IMG/VR virus record: IMGVR_UViG_3300009304_000001
Coordinates: 1-55,658 of that record
From: a virus
Reading direction: 5' to 3' (one strand)
DNA: 55,658 bases
In this document: piece by piece, positions 23,523 to 32,341 of the stretch
Position numbering within the stretch: the first letter of the stretch is position 1
How the letters are laid out: the number at the start of each line of letters is the position of its first letter
Position numbers and translations under genes: made by a program
The notes under the pieces: model-generated
Databases searched by the model: none
Told to the model about the DNA's origin: nothing
The model's input: the letters and a program-made list of their open reading frames with translations, nothing else

Positions 23523-24374
23523 ATGTCAAACAACATTATAAGAGTCGAAAAGAACTCTAATTACGTTGTGATGAATCGGACAGCTCTACAGGATAAAAAC
23601 TTGAGTTGGAAAGCGAAAGGTATTATGGCTCACATGCTATCGATGCCAGATGATTGGGTGTTCTACATGAGCGAGATATTAAAGTATTCGACCGATGGAG
23701 AAGCGTCGTTTAGATCTGGATTCAAAGAATTAACTGATAGAGGCTATGTAAAACGGTTTCCAGTAAGGGAAGGTAGCCGAATAGTTAGTTGGAAAACGGT
23801 TGTTTATGAAAGTCCTCTACTTAGCGGTTTTCAACAAGTAGAGAACCTAGATGTAGGAAGTCAAGAAGTAGAAAGTCTAGATGTAGATAATCGCAAGCTA
23901 CTAAGTACTGATCTTGAACTAAGTACTGAAAGTGAACTAAGTAATGATAAAACTAATTCTTTTCGTGGTCTGTACGACCACTACTTAACCAAAGGTATTG
24001 TAATTCACAATAAAGTTACAGGGCCTATGAAATCAGCAGCTAATGCAAGAATGAAAGATTACTCGTACGAACAATTAGTACAAGCCATTGATAACTACGC
24101 AGTAATCTATAACGGTGATAAATATTGGTTTAACACTAAATATGGATTTGCAGACTTAATGAGAGATAAAGATATTCGAAAATTCATTGACGATGCAGAT
24201 CCCTTTACTAACTTCGCACAAAATGACATATGGAAACGAGGCGGAAGCAATGGAATCGATAGGCGAGGTAATCCAAAAGATGATGCAGTCAAATCCAAAG
24301 TTGAGACAACGAATGAAAGACGCAAAAGAATCGCTGGAATCGAACCCTATAGAAATCCTGACGACCCCATCTGA
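23523..24374 (+). CDS. Replication initiator / replisome organiser
   Basis: 283 residues, ATG behind AAGGAGGAAAAAGT. N-terminal winged-helix-like domain (NYVVMNRTALQDKNLSWKAK, then LKYSTDGEASFRSGF), a variable linker, and a helical C-terminal domain (PMKSAANARMKDYSYEQL ... YWFNTKYGFADLM) typical of phage initiation proteins. Directly upstream of, and overlapping by 125 bases, a DnaC/DnaI-like loader. It should bind the phage origin and recruit the host helicase; an origin, often inside such genes, may lie in its Asn/Ser-poor repeat-rich middle (repeated CTAGATGTAG at 23843-23888). Confidence 0.75.
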   Translation: MSNNIIRVEKNSNYVVMNRTALQDKNLSWKAKGIMAHMLSMPDDWVFYMSEILKYSTDGEASFRSGFKELTDRGYVKRFPVREGSRIVSWKTVVYESPLLSGFQQVENLDVGSQEVESLDVDNRKLLSTDLELSTESELSNDKTNSFRGLYDHYLTKGIVIHNKVTGPMKSAANARMKDYSYEQLVQAIDNYAVIYNGDKYWFNTKYGFADLMRDKDIRKFIDDADPFTNFAQNDIWKRGGSNGIDRRGNPKDDAVKSKVETTNERRKRIAGIEPYRNPDDPI

Positions 24375-25185
24375 CAAGTGTCCGTATCATAAGTGCGACG
24401 GGAAAGGCTGGATTTGGATTAAGGATTGGTCGTTGAGAGGGAACAAAGACAAGTTCGATGATAGTGGCTCGCTATTAAAAGATGAATGGCTGGAGCAATG
24501 CGATTGTCTTGAGCAACTAGTAAAACAGCGAGAGATAGACAGGATACTAGACTTGTCGAATGTGCCGCCGGTCTTTCATAACTCAACTGTAGCCTCGTAT
24601 CGTGTCGAGAAATACAAAACAGAAGAAAGTCGTCAGATAGCCCAAATAGCTAAACTAGCTGCAGGTAACTATGTAACTAATTTTGAAGCGATAAAAGAGA
24701 GTGGAAAAGGATTATATCTTTACAGCGATATTAAAGGTTCAGGAAAGACCAGGTTAGCTTCCAGTATTGCTAACGCACTGGTAAAGGTTCACGGTGCGGA
24801 TCTAGCGTTCATAAAATCAGCTGACATAATCGCACAAGTTCAAAACACGTTCAACAAGGATGCAACAACAACTAGACGTGACGTTATCGCAACATTTAGA
24901 GAAGTAGAGTTGCTGATTATAGATGATTTGGCAATAAAAGATGCAACTGTATTTGAAGAAGGCATACTTTACGACATTCTAGATTATCGAATGGAAAACA
25001 ATAAACTAACAATCTTCACGTCTAACGTAACTATAGAAGAGTTAGAGAAAACCTATCCCGGCGGCCGTGTAAATAAGCGTGTCAACAAAATGGCCATACA
25101 GATAAATCTTCCAGAAGAGTCAATAAGGGACGATGAGGCGGAGTCGGAAAACGAAGAGCTCGAAAAGATTCTGTTTAAAAAATAA
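24250..25185 (+). CDS. DnaC/DnaI-like helicase loader ATPase
   Basis: 311 residues; ATG 24250 follows GAGGCGGAAGC, giving an overlap with the initiator gene. A Zn-type knuckle CPYHKCDGKGW ... CDC near residues 45-90, Walker A GSGKT (from Gly163), Walker B LLIIDDLA, and sensor-type ILYDILDYRMEN. AAA+ loaders hand the replicative helicase to the phage origin. Start codon choice is uncertain, since other in-frame ATGs exist upstream. Confidence 0.85.
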   Translation: MESIGEVIQKMMQSNPKLRQRMKDAKESLESNPIEILTTPSDKCPYHKCDGKGWIWIKDWSLRGNKDKFDDSGSLLKDEWLEQCDCLEQLVKQREIDRILDLSNVPPVFHNSTVASYRVEKYKTEESRQIAQIAKLAAGNYVTNFEAIKESGKGLYLYSDIKGSGKTRLASSIANALVKVHGADLAFIKSADIIAQVQNTFNKDATTTRRDVIATFREVELLIIDDLAIKDATVFEEGILYDILDYRMENNKLTIFTSNVTIEELEKTYPGGRVNKRVNKMAIQINLPEESIRDDEAESENEELEKILFKK

Positions 25186-25194
25186 GAAGGGGTG

Positions 25195-25635
25195 ATGGCC
25201 ATCACTATCGGCTACAGTAAGGCGCAACAAATTGGAAAACGTTTTATACCAAAACAAAAAGACCGTACCAAAATCACGAAAAAGGAATATGACAAGGCTA
25301 TTGAAGAATTTGGCTCACGTTGTCATTGTGGCGCAACAAATATCGAAATGCATCACATTAAATTACGTTCCGACAGCGGAAAAGGTACATACAGAAACCT
25401 AATACCGTTATGCGGAGCTCACCACAGGCTAACTCATACCAGCAACCAACTGTTACAAGGTTATCAAAACATGCGTATAACAGCATACGGAGAATATTAC
25501 TGGTGCGACAAATACGATTTATTCAAATTAGGACTGATTGAAGATCCTAACGAAGAAGAATTTGAAGCCTTTATGAAGTGTCAAGAATATGGCGAAGTAG
25601 AAATAATTGAACCGACACACAAATTCCCATTTTGA
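25195..25635 (+). CDS. HNH nuclease-like protein
   Basis: 146 residues, ATG after AAGAAGGGGTG. HNH/Zn features: RCHCGATNIEMHHI and LCGAHHRLTH. Lies between helicase loader and SSB, so a role in recombination, DNA nicking or as a mobile homing-type element is possible; no intron is seen. Distinct from the HNH next to terminase. Confidence 0.75.
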   Translation: MAITIGYSKAQQIGKRFIPKQKDRTKITKKEYDKAIEEFGSRCHCGATNIEMHHIKLRSDSGKGTYRNLIPLCGAHHRLTHTSNQLLQGYQNMRITAYGEYYWCDKYDLFKLGLIEDPNEEEFEAFMKCQEYGEVEIIEPTHKFPF

Positions 25636-25654
25636 GAAAGGTTGAGGACAAGCA

Positions 25655-26095
25655 ATGGCAATAAATAATGTAGTACTGGTAGGTCGAATGACAAAGGATC
25701 CTGAACTTAAATACACGCAAGGCGGTGTAGCGGTCACTCGTTTCACGCTTGCAGTAAATAGGCCATTCACTAACCAACAAGGTCAACGAGAAGCTGACTT
25801 CGTGAATTGTGTAACTTGGAGGAAACAGGCGGAGAATACAGCGAACTTTTTAAGGAAAGGCAGTCTTGCTGGAATTGAAGGCCGAATACAAACGAGTAAC
25901 TTCGAAGGTAAGGACGGGAATCGTGTATTCATGACTGAGGTTGTTGTGGAATCAGTGCAATTCCTTGAACCTAAAAAAGATAATCAGTCGCCATCGCCTA
26001 ATGTGCCACCGCAAAATGACCAACAGTACAGCAATCAAAATAATCAGCAGCCAAACGAGCCAATGACAGTAAGCGATGATGATCTGCCATTTTAG
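25655..26095 (+). CDS. ssb: Single-stranded DNA-binding protein
   Basis: 146 residues. OB-fold SSB start [33 protein letters not shown], and the acidic tip DDDLPF that recruits partner proteins. A Gln/Asn/Pro-rich linker joins them. Works with the phage replication module. Confidence 0.95.
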   Translation: MAINNVVLVGRMTKDPELKYTQGGVAVTRFTLAVNRPFTNQQGQREADFVNCVTWRKQAENTANFLRKGSLAGIEGRIQTSNFEGKDGNRVFMTEVVVESVQFLEPKKDNQSPSPNVPPQNDQQYSNQNNQQPNEPMTVSDDDLPF

Positions 26096-26138
26096 CTCCT
26101 GATATTAAAGACATAAATTAAGAAAGCGAGCGGTCAGA

Positions 26139-26813
26139 ATGGAGAAGTTAATAAATGGCGTACTTCTTACGAGGGAAACTGTCCTCGTTGAGCACGAAGG
26201 CTTGGTTCATGTGCAGTGTCGAAAATTAAAACACTGGGCAAAATCACTTGGTCACGATTACGAAGATATTGAATCGGTTGGAAACATTGGGTTGATTAAC
26301 GCATTTGATCGATTCGACAGCGTTGGGTATGATAATCGGTTTTCAACATTCGCAACACCGCAGATATGGGGAGAAATTCAAAAGTATCTATCGCATAGCG
26401 ACGATGGCATCCGTTATACAAGAAACATTAAGGAAACGGCTCACAAAATCAAAAGGTTGGAACTAGAAGACTTATCCGTTGATGAAATTGCGAAGGAACT
26501 GAAAGTAACGGTGGGCAGAGTTGGTTGGGCGTTAGATTACCTCAAAAATGGTAGTCCGGCACGTTTAGATAAATTAATAGGTGACGAGGAAAACGAGTTT
26601 TCAGGATTGTTTGGTGCACCAGACGACAAAACAGGGATATACGTAAGTGAATTTTTGAACACGCTTTCTACCCTAGAGAGGGATATAACAATTCAGTTAA
26701 TGGCAGGTGTTAGCGGTAGTGACATTGCTAGAATGCGTGGGTGTGGAGCTAACCATGTGGGAAATGTACGTAAGAGAGTAAGAGAGAAATACGGTGTTTA
26801 CTCTAATCTATGA
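26139..26813 (+). CDS. Phage-encoded sigma-70 family factor
   Basis: 224 residues. Region 2 at ~40-85 (DYEDIESVGNIGLINAFDRF, FSTFATPQIWGEIQKYL), region 3 at ~105-130 (DLSVDEIAKELKVTVGRV), region 4 at ~170-220 (LSTLERDITIQLM, then SGSDIARMRGCGANHVGNV). The layout resembles the Bacillus SigB/F/G group. It may direct RNA polymerase to phage middle or late genes, or to the cassette promoters; this is inferred. A RinA-type activator is also present, so control may be in two steps. Confidence 0.8.
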   Translation: MEKLINGVLLTRETVLVEHEGLVHVQCRKLKHWAKSLGHDYEDIESVGNIGLINAFDRFDSVGYDNRFSTFATPQIWGEIQKYLSHSDDGIRYTRNIKETAHKIKRLELEDLSVDEIAKELKVTVGRVGWALDYLKNGSPARLDKLIGDEENEFSGLFGAPDDKTGIYVSEFLNTLSTLERDITIQLMAGVSGSDIARMRGCGANHVGNVRKRVREKYGVYSNL

Positions 26814-26835
26814 AACTTTGAAAGAGGGATGACAA

Positions 26836-27006
26836 ATGGAAAGACATCTTATTAATCAGTTGGTGCTTGCCGCCCGTCAGTGTCAACAATTCGGCGGTAA
26901 AAAATACGAATTACAGTTTGAATCGTTTTTGAATCAATTACAGATGCTCACTAGAACAAGCCGTGAAGAAGCGGTGGATCTTGTAGTTGCAGATTTAGGA
27001 GGGTGA
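26836..27006 (+). CDS. Unknown small protein
   Basis: 56 residues, ATG behind GAAAGAGGGATGAC. Helical and Gln-rich (LVLAARQCQQFGGKKYELQF). Follows the sigma gene closely and may be coupled to it. Not recognised. Confidence 0.5.
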   Translation: MERHLINQLVLAARQCQQFGGKKYELQFESFLNQLQMLTRTSREEAVDLVVADLGG

Positions 27007-27010
27007 GCGA

Positions 27011-27226
27011 TTGAGTTTTTACATCTATGAAACTCAATTCAATTCGAAACCGGAACGTCAATGTATCGAATGTGAAGCGGTCATGTTTGAAGGATACATC
27101 GAAGAAGAATCAGGACGTACCTGGTGCGATGATTCTTGCTTGCGAAAGGTATTCACGAAACAAGAACAGGAAGAAGCCTATAACGAAGAGGGCGGCGGTC
27201 TTTATTGGACTGTATGGGACGACTGA
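27011..27226 (+). CDS. Small Cys-rich Zn-binding protein
   Basis: 71 residues, TTG behind GGAGGGTGAGCG. CIECEAVMFEG and WCDDSC provide four Cys of a ribbon or treble-clef type. Followed by another mini Zn protein. Function unknown. Confidence 0.55.
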   Translation: MSFYIYETQFNSKPERQCIECEAVMFEGYIEEESGRTWCDDSCLRKVFTKQEQEEAYNEEGGGLYWTVWDD

Positions 27227-27241
27227 AGGGAGGGACAAGCG

Positions 27242-27382
27242 ATGAAAATTAAAACTGTAGGCATTTGCGCTAATCCAACATGCGAAAAGTCTATATTCAA
27301 AGGCAATCGAATTTGGAGAAAAGGGTCTGATCAGTATTGTCATAGCAAATGTCTAATTACTTCATTCGGAAAAGTTAAGTGA
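27242..27382 (+). CDS. Mini zinc-finger protein
   Basis: 46 residues, ATG behind GGGAGGGACAAGC. Motif CANPTC ... YCHSKC gives a compact zinc knuckle, similar in layout to the preceding protein. Overlaps the next start (GTGA). Confidence 0.5.
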   Translation: MKIKTVGICANPTCEKSIFKGNRIWRKGSDQYCHSKCLITSFGKVK

Positions 27383-27798
27383 GTAAAGAAATTGAAAACT
27401 ATGAAAATGCACATGCCAAATACATTCGAGAAATACAAGAACTGGACAATCGAATGGATAGCCTATCACCCTATGAAATCGCAAAACTAGAATATGTCTA
27501 CACCAAAGCGGAGCGGCAAGCCTGGGTGATTACCGCCTATCATAAAAAGAATCAAAAATACTATGAAGGCATGGCAGAGATTAAGCAGGGACAAGCCTAT
27601 CAACAAGCTAGAAACGCAGGTAAATCCGGAACTGATGCTCAATACCTAAGCCGCATTACAAAAGGTGAAATGTTATGTAAGGCATCAATTCATGAAGGCG
27701 ATTATGTTTCATGGCGAGGGATTGCTCAAACATACGAAAGGGCTGCACATGCGCTGAAAGATGTCATGAAAGCCATTGAAGCGCAAGGTGGCCATTAA
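27379..27798 (+). CDS. Unknown helical early protein
   Basis: 139 residues, GTG in a four-base overlap. Mostly helical with many Tyr/Gln/Lys (ENAHAKYIREIQELDNRMDS; YEGMAEIKQGQAYQQARNA). Not recognised. Confidence 0.55.
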   Translation: MSKEIENYENAHAKYIREIQELDNRMDSLSPYEIAKLEYVYTKAERQAWVITAYHKKNQKYYEGMAEIKQGQAYQQARNAGKSGTDAQYLSRITKGEMLCKASIHEGDYVSWRGIAQTYERAAHALKDVMKAIEAQGGH

Positions 27799-27818
27799 AA
27801 AGAAGGGTGGAAAATCAG

Positions 27819-28217
27819 ATGAACATGATTAAATTATCGGAATTTGCAGGGGGAGCAGTTGATGAACGTTTCAACATCGAACTAAAAGAGGTGTTGGAAA
27901 ACATGCAGGACCTAAACACTGATCCACTCAAAAACAGGTCGATAACGTTGAAAATAACACTCAAAGGGAACGCAGACAGAAACTTATCAAGTGTACTCGT
28001 AGATGCGAAAAGCACCATTGTTCCAGCAGACGGGATTTCAGCTACTTTAATATTAGATCGTGACGAAAAAGGAAGTCCAGTGGCGGCAGAGTTGAAGAGC
28101 GGTATACCTGGTCAATCGTTCATTAGTGATAGCGGAGAAATACTAGACGACAAAGGCCAGACAGTAATGACGGAAGAGGAAATAAGGCAAGCAACAAAAT
28201 TGGTTAACTTTAAATAA
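27819..28217 (+). CDS. Unknown phage protein paired with DUF2303-like gene
   Basis: 132 residues from ATG 27819 (RBS AAGAAGGGTGG). Strand-rich middle (NRSITLKITLKGNADRNLSS) and an acidic C terminus. It precedes 28244-28954 in what looks like a fixed pair in phage genomes; I recognise neither by certain family. Confidence 0.5.
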   Translation: MNMIKLSEFAGGAVDERFNIELKEVLENMQDLNTDPLKNRSITLKITLKGNADRNLSSVLVDAKSTIVPADGISATLILDRDEKGSPVAAELKSGIPGQSFISDSGEILDDKGQTVMTEEEIRQATKLVNFK

Positions 28218-28243
28218 ACTAAAAACAGAAATGGGGAAATTAC

Positions 28244-28954
28244 ATGTTAAAAGAATTAATCGATTACCTAATCAATCTATCACGTCCTGAAATTGTAGAG
28301 CAAGGTGGAAAAACATATTCAACGCACAACTTGAACCAGCTAGACCGGGAGCAACCAGTTGATGCAATCAATATCCGAAGCCTTTCGGGTCTAGTGGATT
28401 ATATCAAGTCCAACTTTGACCATGAACGCGAGGTAATGATTCATGTCGAATCGCCTACTAAAGTAAGAGTTTTTGATCCGCTGAATGATGTGAACGACCG
28501 CAGAACATACGTAAAGGCGGAGGCAATGCTTCCAAGTATCACATTTGAACGACATATGAATCGTGAGGAATTTAATATCATGCTGCAGGCTTGTTTCGTT
28601 AATAACGATCATAAGGAAAAAGTCTTGAAGTTCATTGGCTCACTTGTCGAAGATAACTCAGTTATTCAAGATGATGATGGGATTTCACAAAAGGTTACAG
28701 CGAAAACAGGAATCGCAAGTTTGGGATTATCAGAAGTTCCGAATCCAGTAGGGTTGAAGCCTTTCCGTACATTCGTAGAAGTTGCCCAACCGGAATCAGA
28801 ATTTGTGCTTAGGTTACGTGAGGGTGGTAAGGCCGGATTGTTTGAAGCGGACGGCGGCGCTTGGGAATTAAACGCAATGCAAAACATTAAAGAATATTTC
28901 AAAGAAGAATTAAAAGATCTAATCGAAAGCGGCAAAGTAATCATCGTCGCTTAA
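28244..28954 (+). CDS. DUF2303-like phage protein
   Basis: 236 residues, ATG behind AAATGGGGAAATTAC. Sequence such as FRTFVEVAQPESEFVLRLRE and LFEADGGAWELNAMQNIKEY resembles DUF2303-type early phage proteins of unknown role. Mixed alpha/beta. It ends the first early block, with a short hairpin GGTCGGGG...CGGCCC-type just after (28971-28984). Confidence 0.5.
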   Translation: MLKELIDYLINLSRPEIVEQGGKTYSTHNLNQLDREQPVDAINIRSLSGLVDYIKSNFDHEREVMIHVESPTKVRVFDPLNDVNDRRTYVKAEAMLPSITFERHMNREEFNIMLQACFVNNDHKEKVLKFIGSLVEDNSVIQDDDGISQKVTAKTGIASLGLSEVPNPVGLKPFRTFVEVAQPESEFVLRLREGGKAGLFEADGGAWELNAMQNIKEYFKEELKDLIESGKVIIVA

Positions 28955-29005
28955 ATAAAAGGGTCGGGGTAACACTCGGCCCATCTTTTTAAACGGAGGG
29001 ATGGC

Positions 29006-29134
29006 GTGGACAACAATAAACCGTGGTGGTTCTTGTATAGGCGAGAAGGATTTCAAAAGGTTTATCTCTATGAGCAATGTTGGGGGAAAGAGCTAACTAG
29101 AAGGTTAAAAGCAGGTTGGAGGGTTATTGAGTGA
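29006..29134 (+). CDS. Small unknown protein
   Basis: 42 residues, GTG behind ACGGAGGGATGGC. Trp/Arg/Lys-rich (DNNKPWWFLYRREGFQKVYL). Overlaps the next start by four bases. Unknown. Confidence 0.45.
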   Translation: MDNNKPWWFLYRREGFQKVYLYEQCWGKELTRRLKAGWRVIE

Positions 29135-29385
29135 CAGACTACGAATTAAAACTAGCGAATGCATTAAGCGAAGAAATAAGGGAAATGGAATTATTCTTGC
29201 GTGCTGCCGAAAGAGTGTGGACGGGAAAGATAGTGAAGGAAACAACCAAGTATATACTCAAATCCCATCCGTACGGCGCGTTAAAGGAAAGGGAATTTGA
29301 GTTAGATACAGATTTGAAAAATAAGGTGTTGGAATTATTAAGGGATGAATTGTTGGAGAAGAAATACCAGTTAAAGAATATATAG
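29131..29385 (+). CDS. Unknown helical protein
   Basis: 84 residues, GTG in a GTGA overlap. Glu/Lys/Leu-rich helical protein (ANALSEEIREMELFLRAAER). Not recognised. Confidence 0.5.
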   Translation: MTDYELKLANALSEEIREMELFLRAAERVWTGKIVKETTKYILKSHPYGALKEREFELDTDLKNKVLELLRDELLEKKYQLKNI

Positions 29386-29398
29386 GGTGGGTGAAATA

Positions 29399-29641
29399 AT
29401 GACTGACCAAATGACATTGGATGAACTAATGATGCCAGAGTTGATACTTTGCTCATTGAGCGAGGGGTATCACTGGATAAGGATCACTCAGGGATGTACA
29501 CCAGTTGAATTTATAGAGTGTGTCCAATTTAAAATGGATGGATACGATTACATTTATGAAAACACGCCATTGAAAGATGAAATCATTTCAGCGTTTGAAG
29601 GAACGGTTAGATCCATACCGTTTGCTTTCGGACAACAGTAA
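29399..29641 (+). CDS. Unknown small acidic protein
   Basis: 80 residues, ATG 29399 behind GGGTGGGTGAAAT. MTDQMTLDELMMPELILCSL is hydrophobic-acidic; ends in SIPFAFGQQ. Not recognised. Confidence 0.5.
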   Translation: MTDQMTLDELMMPELILCSLSEGYHWIRITQGCTPVEFIECVQFKMDGYDYIYENTPLKDEIISAFEGTVRSIPFAFGQQ

Positions 29642-29683
29642 ATATGTGCAGCATTACTTAAAAATATTTAAGGAGTGAGGAGT

Positions 29684-29962
29684 ATGTCATATTTTACGAT
29701 TCCAATCAATGCAGGGTCAGAAGAAGAGCGTGCCAGTAGAATCGCTGAAAATGAATCGAGGGGTTTCGAATTAGTAAAGACTTTTGAGCGCGAAAAAGAA
29801 CATAAGAGTTGGGGGAATCACGGATATCGAGTCGGTAATGAAGCGGTCTTCAAATATGCAGGAAGTGATCTGTCTAAACAATATTGTGCAATCATGCGGC
29901 GTTGCAATATCCAGTACTTGAAACAGAAGGCGGCGCAATCAGTCGAGACTGTAAGTAGTTGA
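29684..29962 (+). CDS. Unknown small protein
   Basis: 92 residues from ATG 29684 (AAGGAGTGAGGAGT). Basic-acidic helical half (NAGSEEERASRIAENESRGF) then EHKSWGNHGYRVGNEAVFKY. Not recognised. Confidence 0.5.
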   Translation: MSYFTIPINAGSEEERASRIAENESRGFELVKTFEREKEHKSWGNHGYRVGNEAVFKYAGSDLSKQYCAIMRRCNIQYLKQKAAQSVETVSS

Positions 29963-29997
29963 CACAAAAGGTTGAATAGAAAAGGGAGGACGATCAA

Positions 29998-30573
29998 GTG
30001 AAGGACGACATACAGTTTCTGAAAGATTTGCAGGACGAATTAAAAACACAGGACACAGACCACCAAGCCGCTCCCCGATACTGGGGGATTATGAATTACA
30101 GAATTGTACCCGGCAATGAGGATTACGATGATTGCCATATATCTTATTTCTATAACGATGGCGACCATACGGAATTTGTTAGTGTCGAAAACTTGAAGGA
30201 ATTTATAGCGGATTACTTCTTAGATGAAATCCAAGAATATTTGGATGTTGAAGGTATTGCCGACCTAAAATGGCTATTGAACGAAGATGGAACAACTCTA
30301 GTAGATTTGTGGGAATTCGTCACCGATAACATGAACGAAAGCGGACACTTCAATGAATGTCCAGTTACGGAAGAAAGTTTTATCGTGACTAGTGCTATGT
30401 TTCTTACAAAGGCAGAAGCTAAAAAACACCTTGAATTAAATCACTACCACTATTCGTCAAAGGCTCACACCTATGCAATGACAGCGTGGAGAGCGCCAAA
30501 GGTCGAGAGGTTGTTGGGGTTATTAGAATCGTTTGATTGGGTTGCGGTCGAAAAACTAATGAACGACTGTTAA
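29998..30573 (+). CDS. Unknown early protein
   Basis: 191 residues, GTG behind AAGGGAGGACGATCAA. Strongly acidic and aromatic (DYDDCHISYFYNDGDHTEF) with a helical C-terminal half (AHTYAMTAWRAPKVERLLGL). Not recognised. Confidence 0.55.
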   Translation: MKDDIQFLKDLQDELKTQDTDHQAAPRYWGIMNYRIVPGNEDYDDCHISYFYNDGDHTEFVSVENLKEFIADYFLDEIQEYLDVEGIADLKWLLNEDGTTLVDLWEFVTDNMNESGHFNECPVTEESFIVTSAMFLTKAEAKKHLELNHYHYSSKAHTYAMTAWRAPKVERLLGLLESFDWVAVEKLMNDC

Positions 30574-30589
30574 ACAGTACGAAGAAGGG

Positions 30590-30763
30590 GTGGGAGCGAT
30601 TAACAAGAAAGAATTTAAAGTCACATTAAAGTGGTTATGGTATTGGCCAGTAATTCGATACCATATGAAGAAAACCCTTAAAATCAATCCTAAGCATCAA
30701 GCTATCCTTAATTACCACTACGAAAAAGTTCAACATTATCACGAAAAAGTAACTAAGCACTAA
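30590..30763 (+). CDS. Small basic protein
   Basis: 57 residues if GTG 30590 is used; the RBS-like GAAGGGGTGGGAG better suits an ATT at 30599, so the start is uncertain. Lys/His/Tyr-rich (VTLKWLWYWPVIRYHMKK; HEKVTKH). Possibly RNA- or membrane-binding. Coding is only moderately supported. Confidence 0.35.
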   Translation: MGAINKKEFKVTLKWLWYWPVIRYHMKKTLKINPKHQAILNYHYEKVQHYHEKVTKH

Positions 30764-30858
30764 TTCAACAGTACGAAGATAAGGTTGACCAATCAGACGA
30801 ATTAATTACAAGTTCGATTATAAGAACGAAGTCCTTTAAAAGAAGGGTGTGAAGAGTA

Positions 30859-31233
30859 TTGAAGAAAGGCGATCAATTAATCTATCAACCCGGCATATGG
30901 CAGCAACTAGTCACCGTGGAGCACATCGGGAAGGAATCCGGAGCAACTTATATTCAGACGAGCGGTAACTCCGGATACTCTTCGGAATTTAAGGTGCCGA
31001 CAGCAGAAGACTTAATCAGGCATCAAGAGATAGAGGTTACACGCTCGGTTATTGCAGAAATAAAAGTTTGTTACCGTTGCCAAATAGAAATCGATCAAGG
31101 TTGGATTATAGAAAGGTCGATAGAAGATGTTAATGGTTATTGCTCATATGGATGTGGAACTAAAGCAGGAATATCTTCAACAGCCTTTATCAGAAATGCC
31201 TATTATTCGACCATAAGGCGGAACGTATTATAA
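30859..31233 (+). CDS. Protein with C-terminal Zn knuckle
   Basis: 124 residues, TTG behind GAAGGGTGTGAAGAGTA. An SH3-like strand region (IYQPGIWQQLVTVEHIGKES) and CYRCQIEIDQGWI plus CSYGCG. Unknown role. Confidence 0.5.
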   Translation: MKKGDQLIYQPGIWQQLVTVEHIGKESGATYIQTSGNSGYSSEFKVPTAEDLIRHQEIEVTRSVIAEIKVCYRCQIEIDQGWIIERSIEDVNGYCSYGCGTKAGISSTAFIRNAYYSTIRRNVL

Positions 31234-31318
31234 AAAGACTTAATAAATCAATAACTTAACACTAATCAACAAGTATTTAGTCTATTAAAATACTTACTTA
31301 TGAAAGGGTTGGTATAGA

Positions 31319-31609
31319 GTGCCGGATGAAAAGGGCTTTGGTATTGAATATTACACGCATAAAGAAAAACAACGGGCATTGGACGAAGCCGCAATGACGG
31401 ATGCAGAAAGAATTGCAACGATTAAGCAATATGTAGAAGTATCACTAATGAACAATATACACCCAATATTAAATCAGGAAGAACTAATATATCTACTCGA
31501 TCAAGCAGGCGACACTAAGTTGAGAACAGATGTAGATATAGCCTTACGGAACTTTAGGAAGGGTCGTACTAACCAAGGAATAACCATACTAAGCAAAGCG
31601 ATTGAGTAG
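31319..31609 (+). CDS. Unknown early protein
   Basis: 96 residues, GTG behind GAAAGGGTTGGTATAGA. Helical (EAAMTDAERIATIKQYVEVS; LRNFRKGRTNQGITILSKAI). Not recognised. Confidence 0.5.
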   Translation: MPDEKGFGIEYYTHKEKQRALDEAAMTDAERIATIKQYVEVSLMNNIHPILNQEELIYLLDQAGDTKLRTDVDIALRNFRKGRTNQGITILSKAIE

Positions 31610-31635
31610 TCATTGGAATATCAAGGGGGCGAAGT

Positions 31636-31983
31636 TTGGTGGAAAGTAAACTTGGACAACTAGATCGGATAAAGGTGAACGCTTCTGTAGGTACTCAAGA
31701 ATTTAAGTGGGCAACTATAGAAAGCGTAGATGGATTAAGGGAAGGTGACTTTCTCTGGTTAATCGAACAAGCGGAACGCAAGCGATCCCTAGAAATAGAA
31801 AGGCAGGATAAACGATTGGCAAGTAAAGTTAAATCGACGTTATCGAAAGAGACGGAAGAAAAAAACACGCAACTAGAAGACAAGTTGAATTACGTTAAAA
31901 AACTAGTTGAATCGAATAGGACCGGTCACGCAATCAAGTTCGATTTAAAAATGAGTTTAAGGGGGATGCAGAATGACAACTGA
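31636..31983 (+). CDS. Unknown charged protein
   Basis: 115 residues; TTG 31636 behind AAGGGGGCGAAG (GTG 31639 also possible). Basic coiled-coil body (LASKVKSTLSKETEEKNTQL). Overlaps the next gene by 11 bases. Not recognised. Confidence 0.5.
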   Translation: MVESKLGQLDRIKVNASVGTQEFKWATIESVDGLREGDFLWLIEQAERKRSLEIERQDKRLASKVKSTLSKETEEKNTQLEDKLNYVKKLVESNRTGHAIKFDLKMSLRGMQNDN

Positions 31984-32341
31984 TTTATTGAAATCCATGA
32001 TAGCGCACTACAAAGAAACAGGGTCCAGAGTCGACGAAGTCCTTTTTCAAGAGGTAATGAAAGTCGTTGGGCAGGTGAAGGAACTGGATGATGCGGCATA
32101 CGGATTGAGTGAAACGTTGCGACAGGAGCTAGGTCACAGCGTGAAATTAAGTGGGCGGATTGAATCGGCGGAAGCTGTAATAAACTTCTATGCGAACCCA
32201 ACGATTTATGACCTACAGAGTGGCAAAGGCGGAACGTTGTTCGTTGAAATTGAAAGAGACAAAGGACGTAGAGCACGTACTTATCTAGGGAGGGAGAACA
32301 GTGAAGACAAAAAGACTAAAGGTGCTGCTCGAAATAGATGA
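31973..32341 (+). CDS. Unknown early protein
   Basis: 122 residues, ATG behind AGGGGGATGCAGA. Helical with SETLRQELGHSVKLSGRIES and a basic C terminus; overlaps the following gene by 41 bases. Not recognised. Confidence 0.5.
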   Translation: MTTDLLKSMIAHYKETGSRVDEVLFQEVMKVVGQVKELDDAAYGLSETLRQELGHSVKLSGRIESAEAVINFYANPTIYDLQSGKGGTLFVEIERDKGRRARTYLGRENSEDKKTKGAARNR

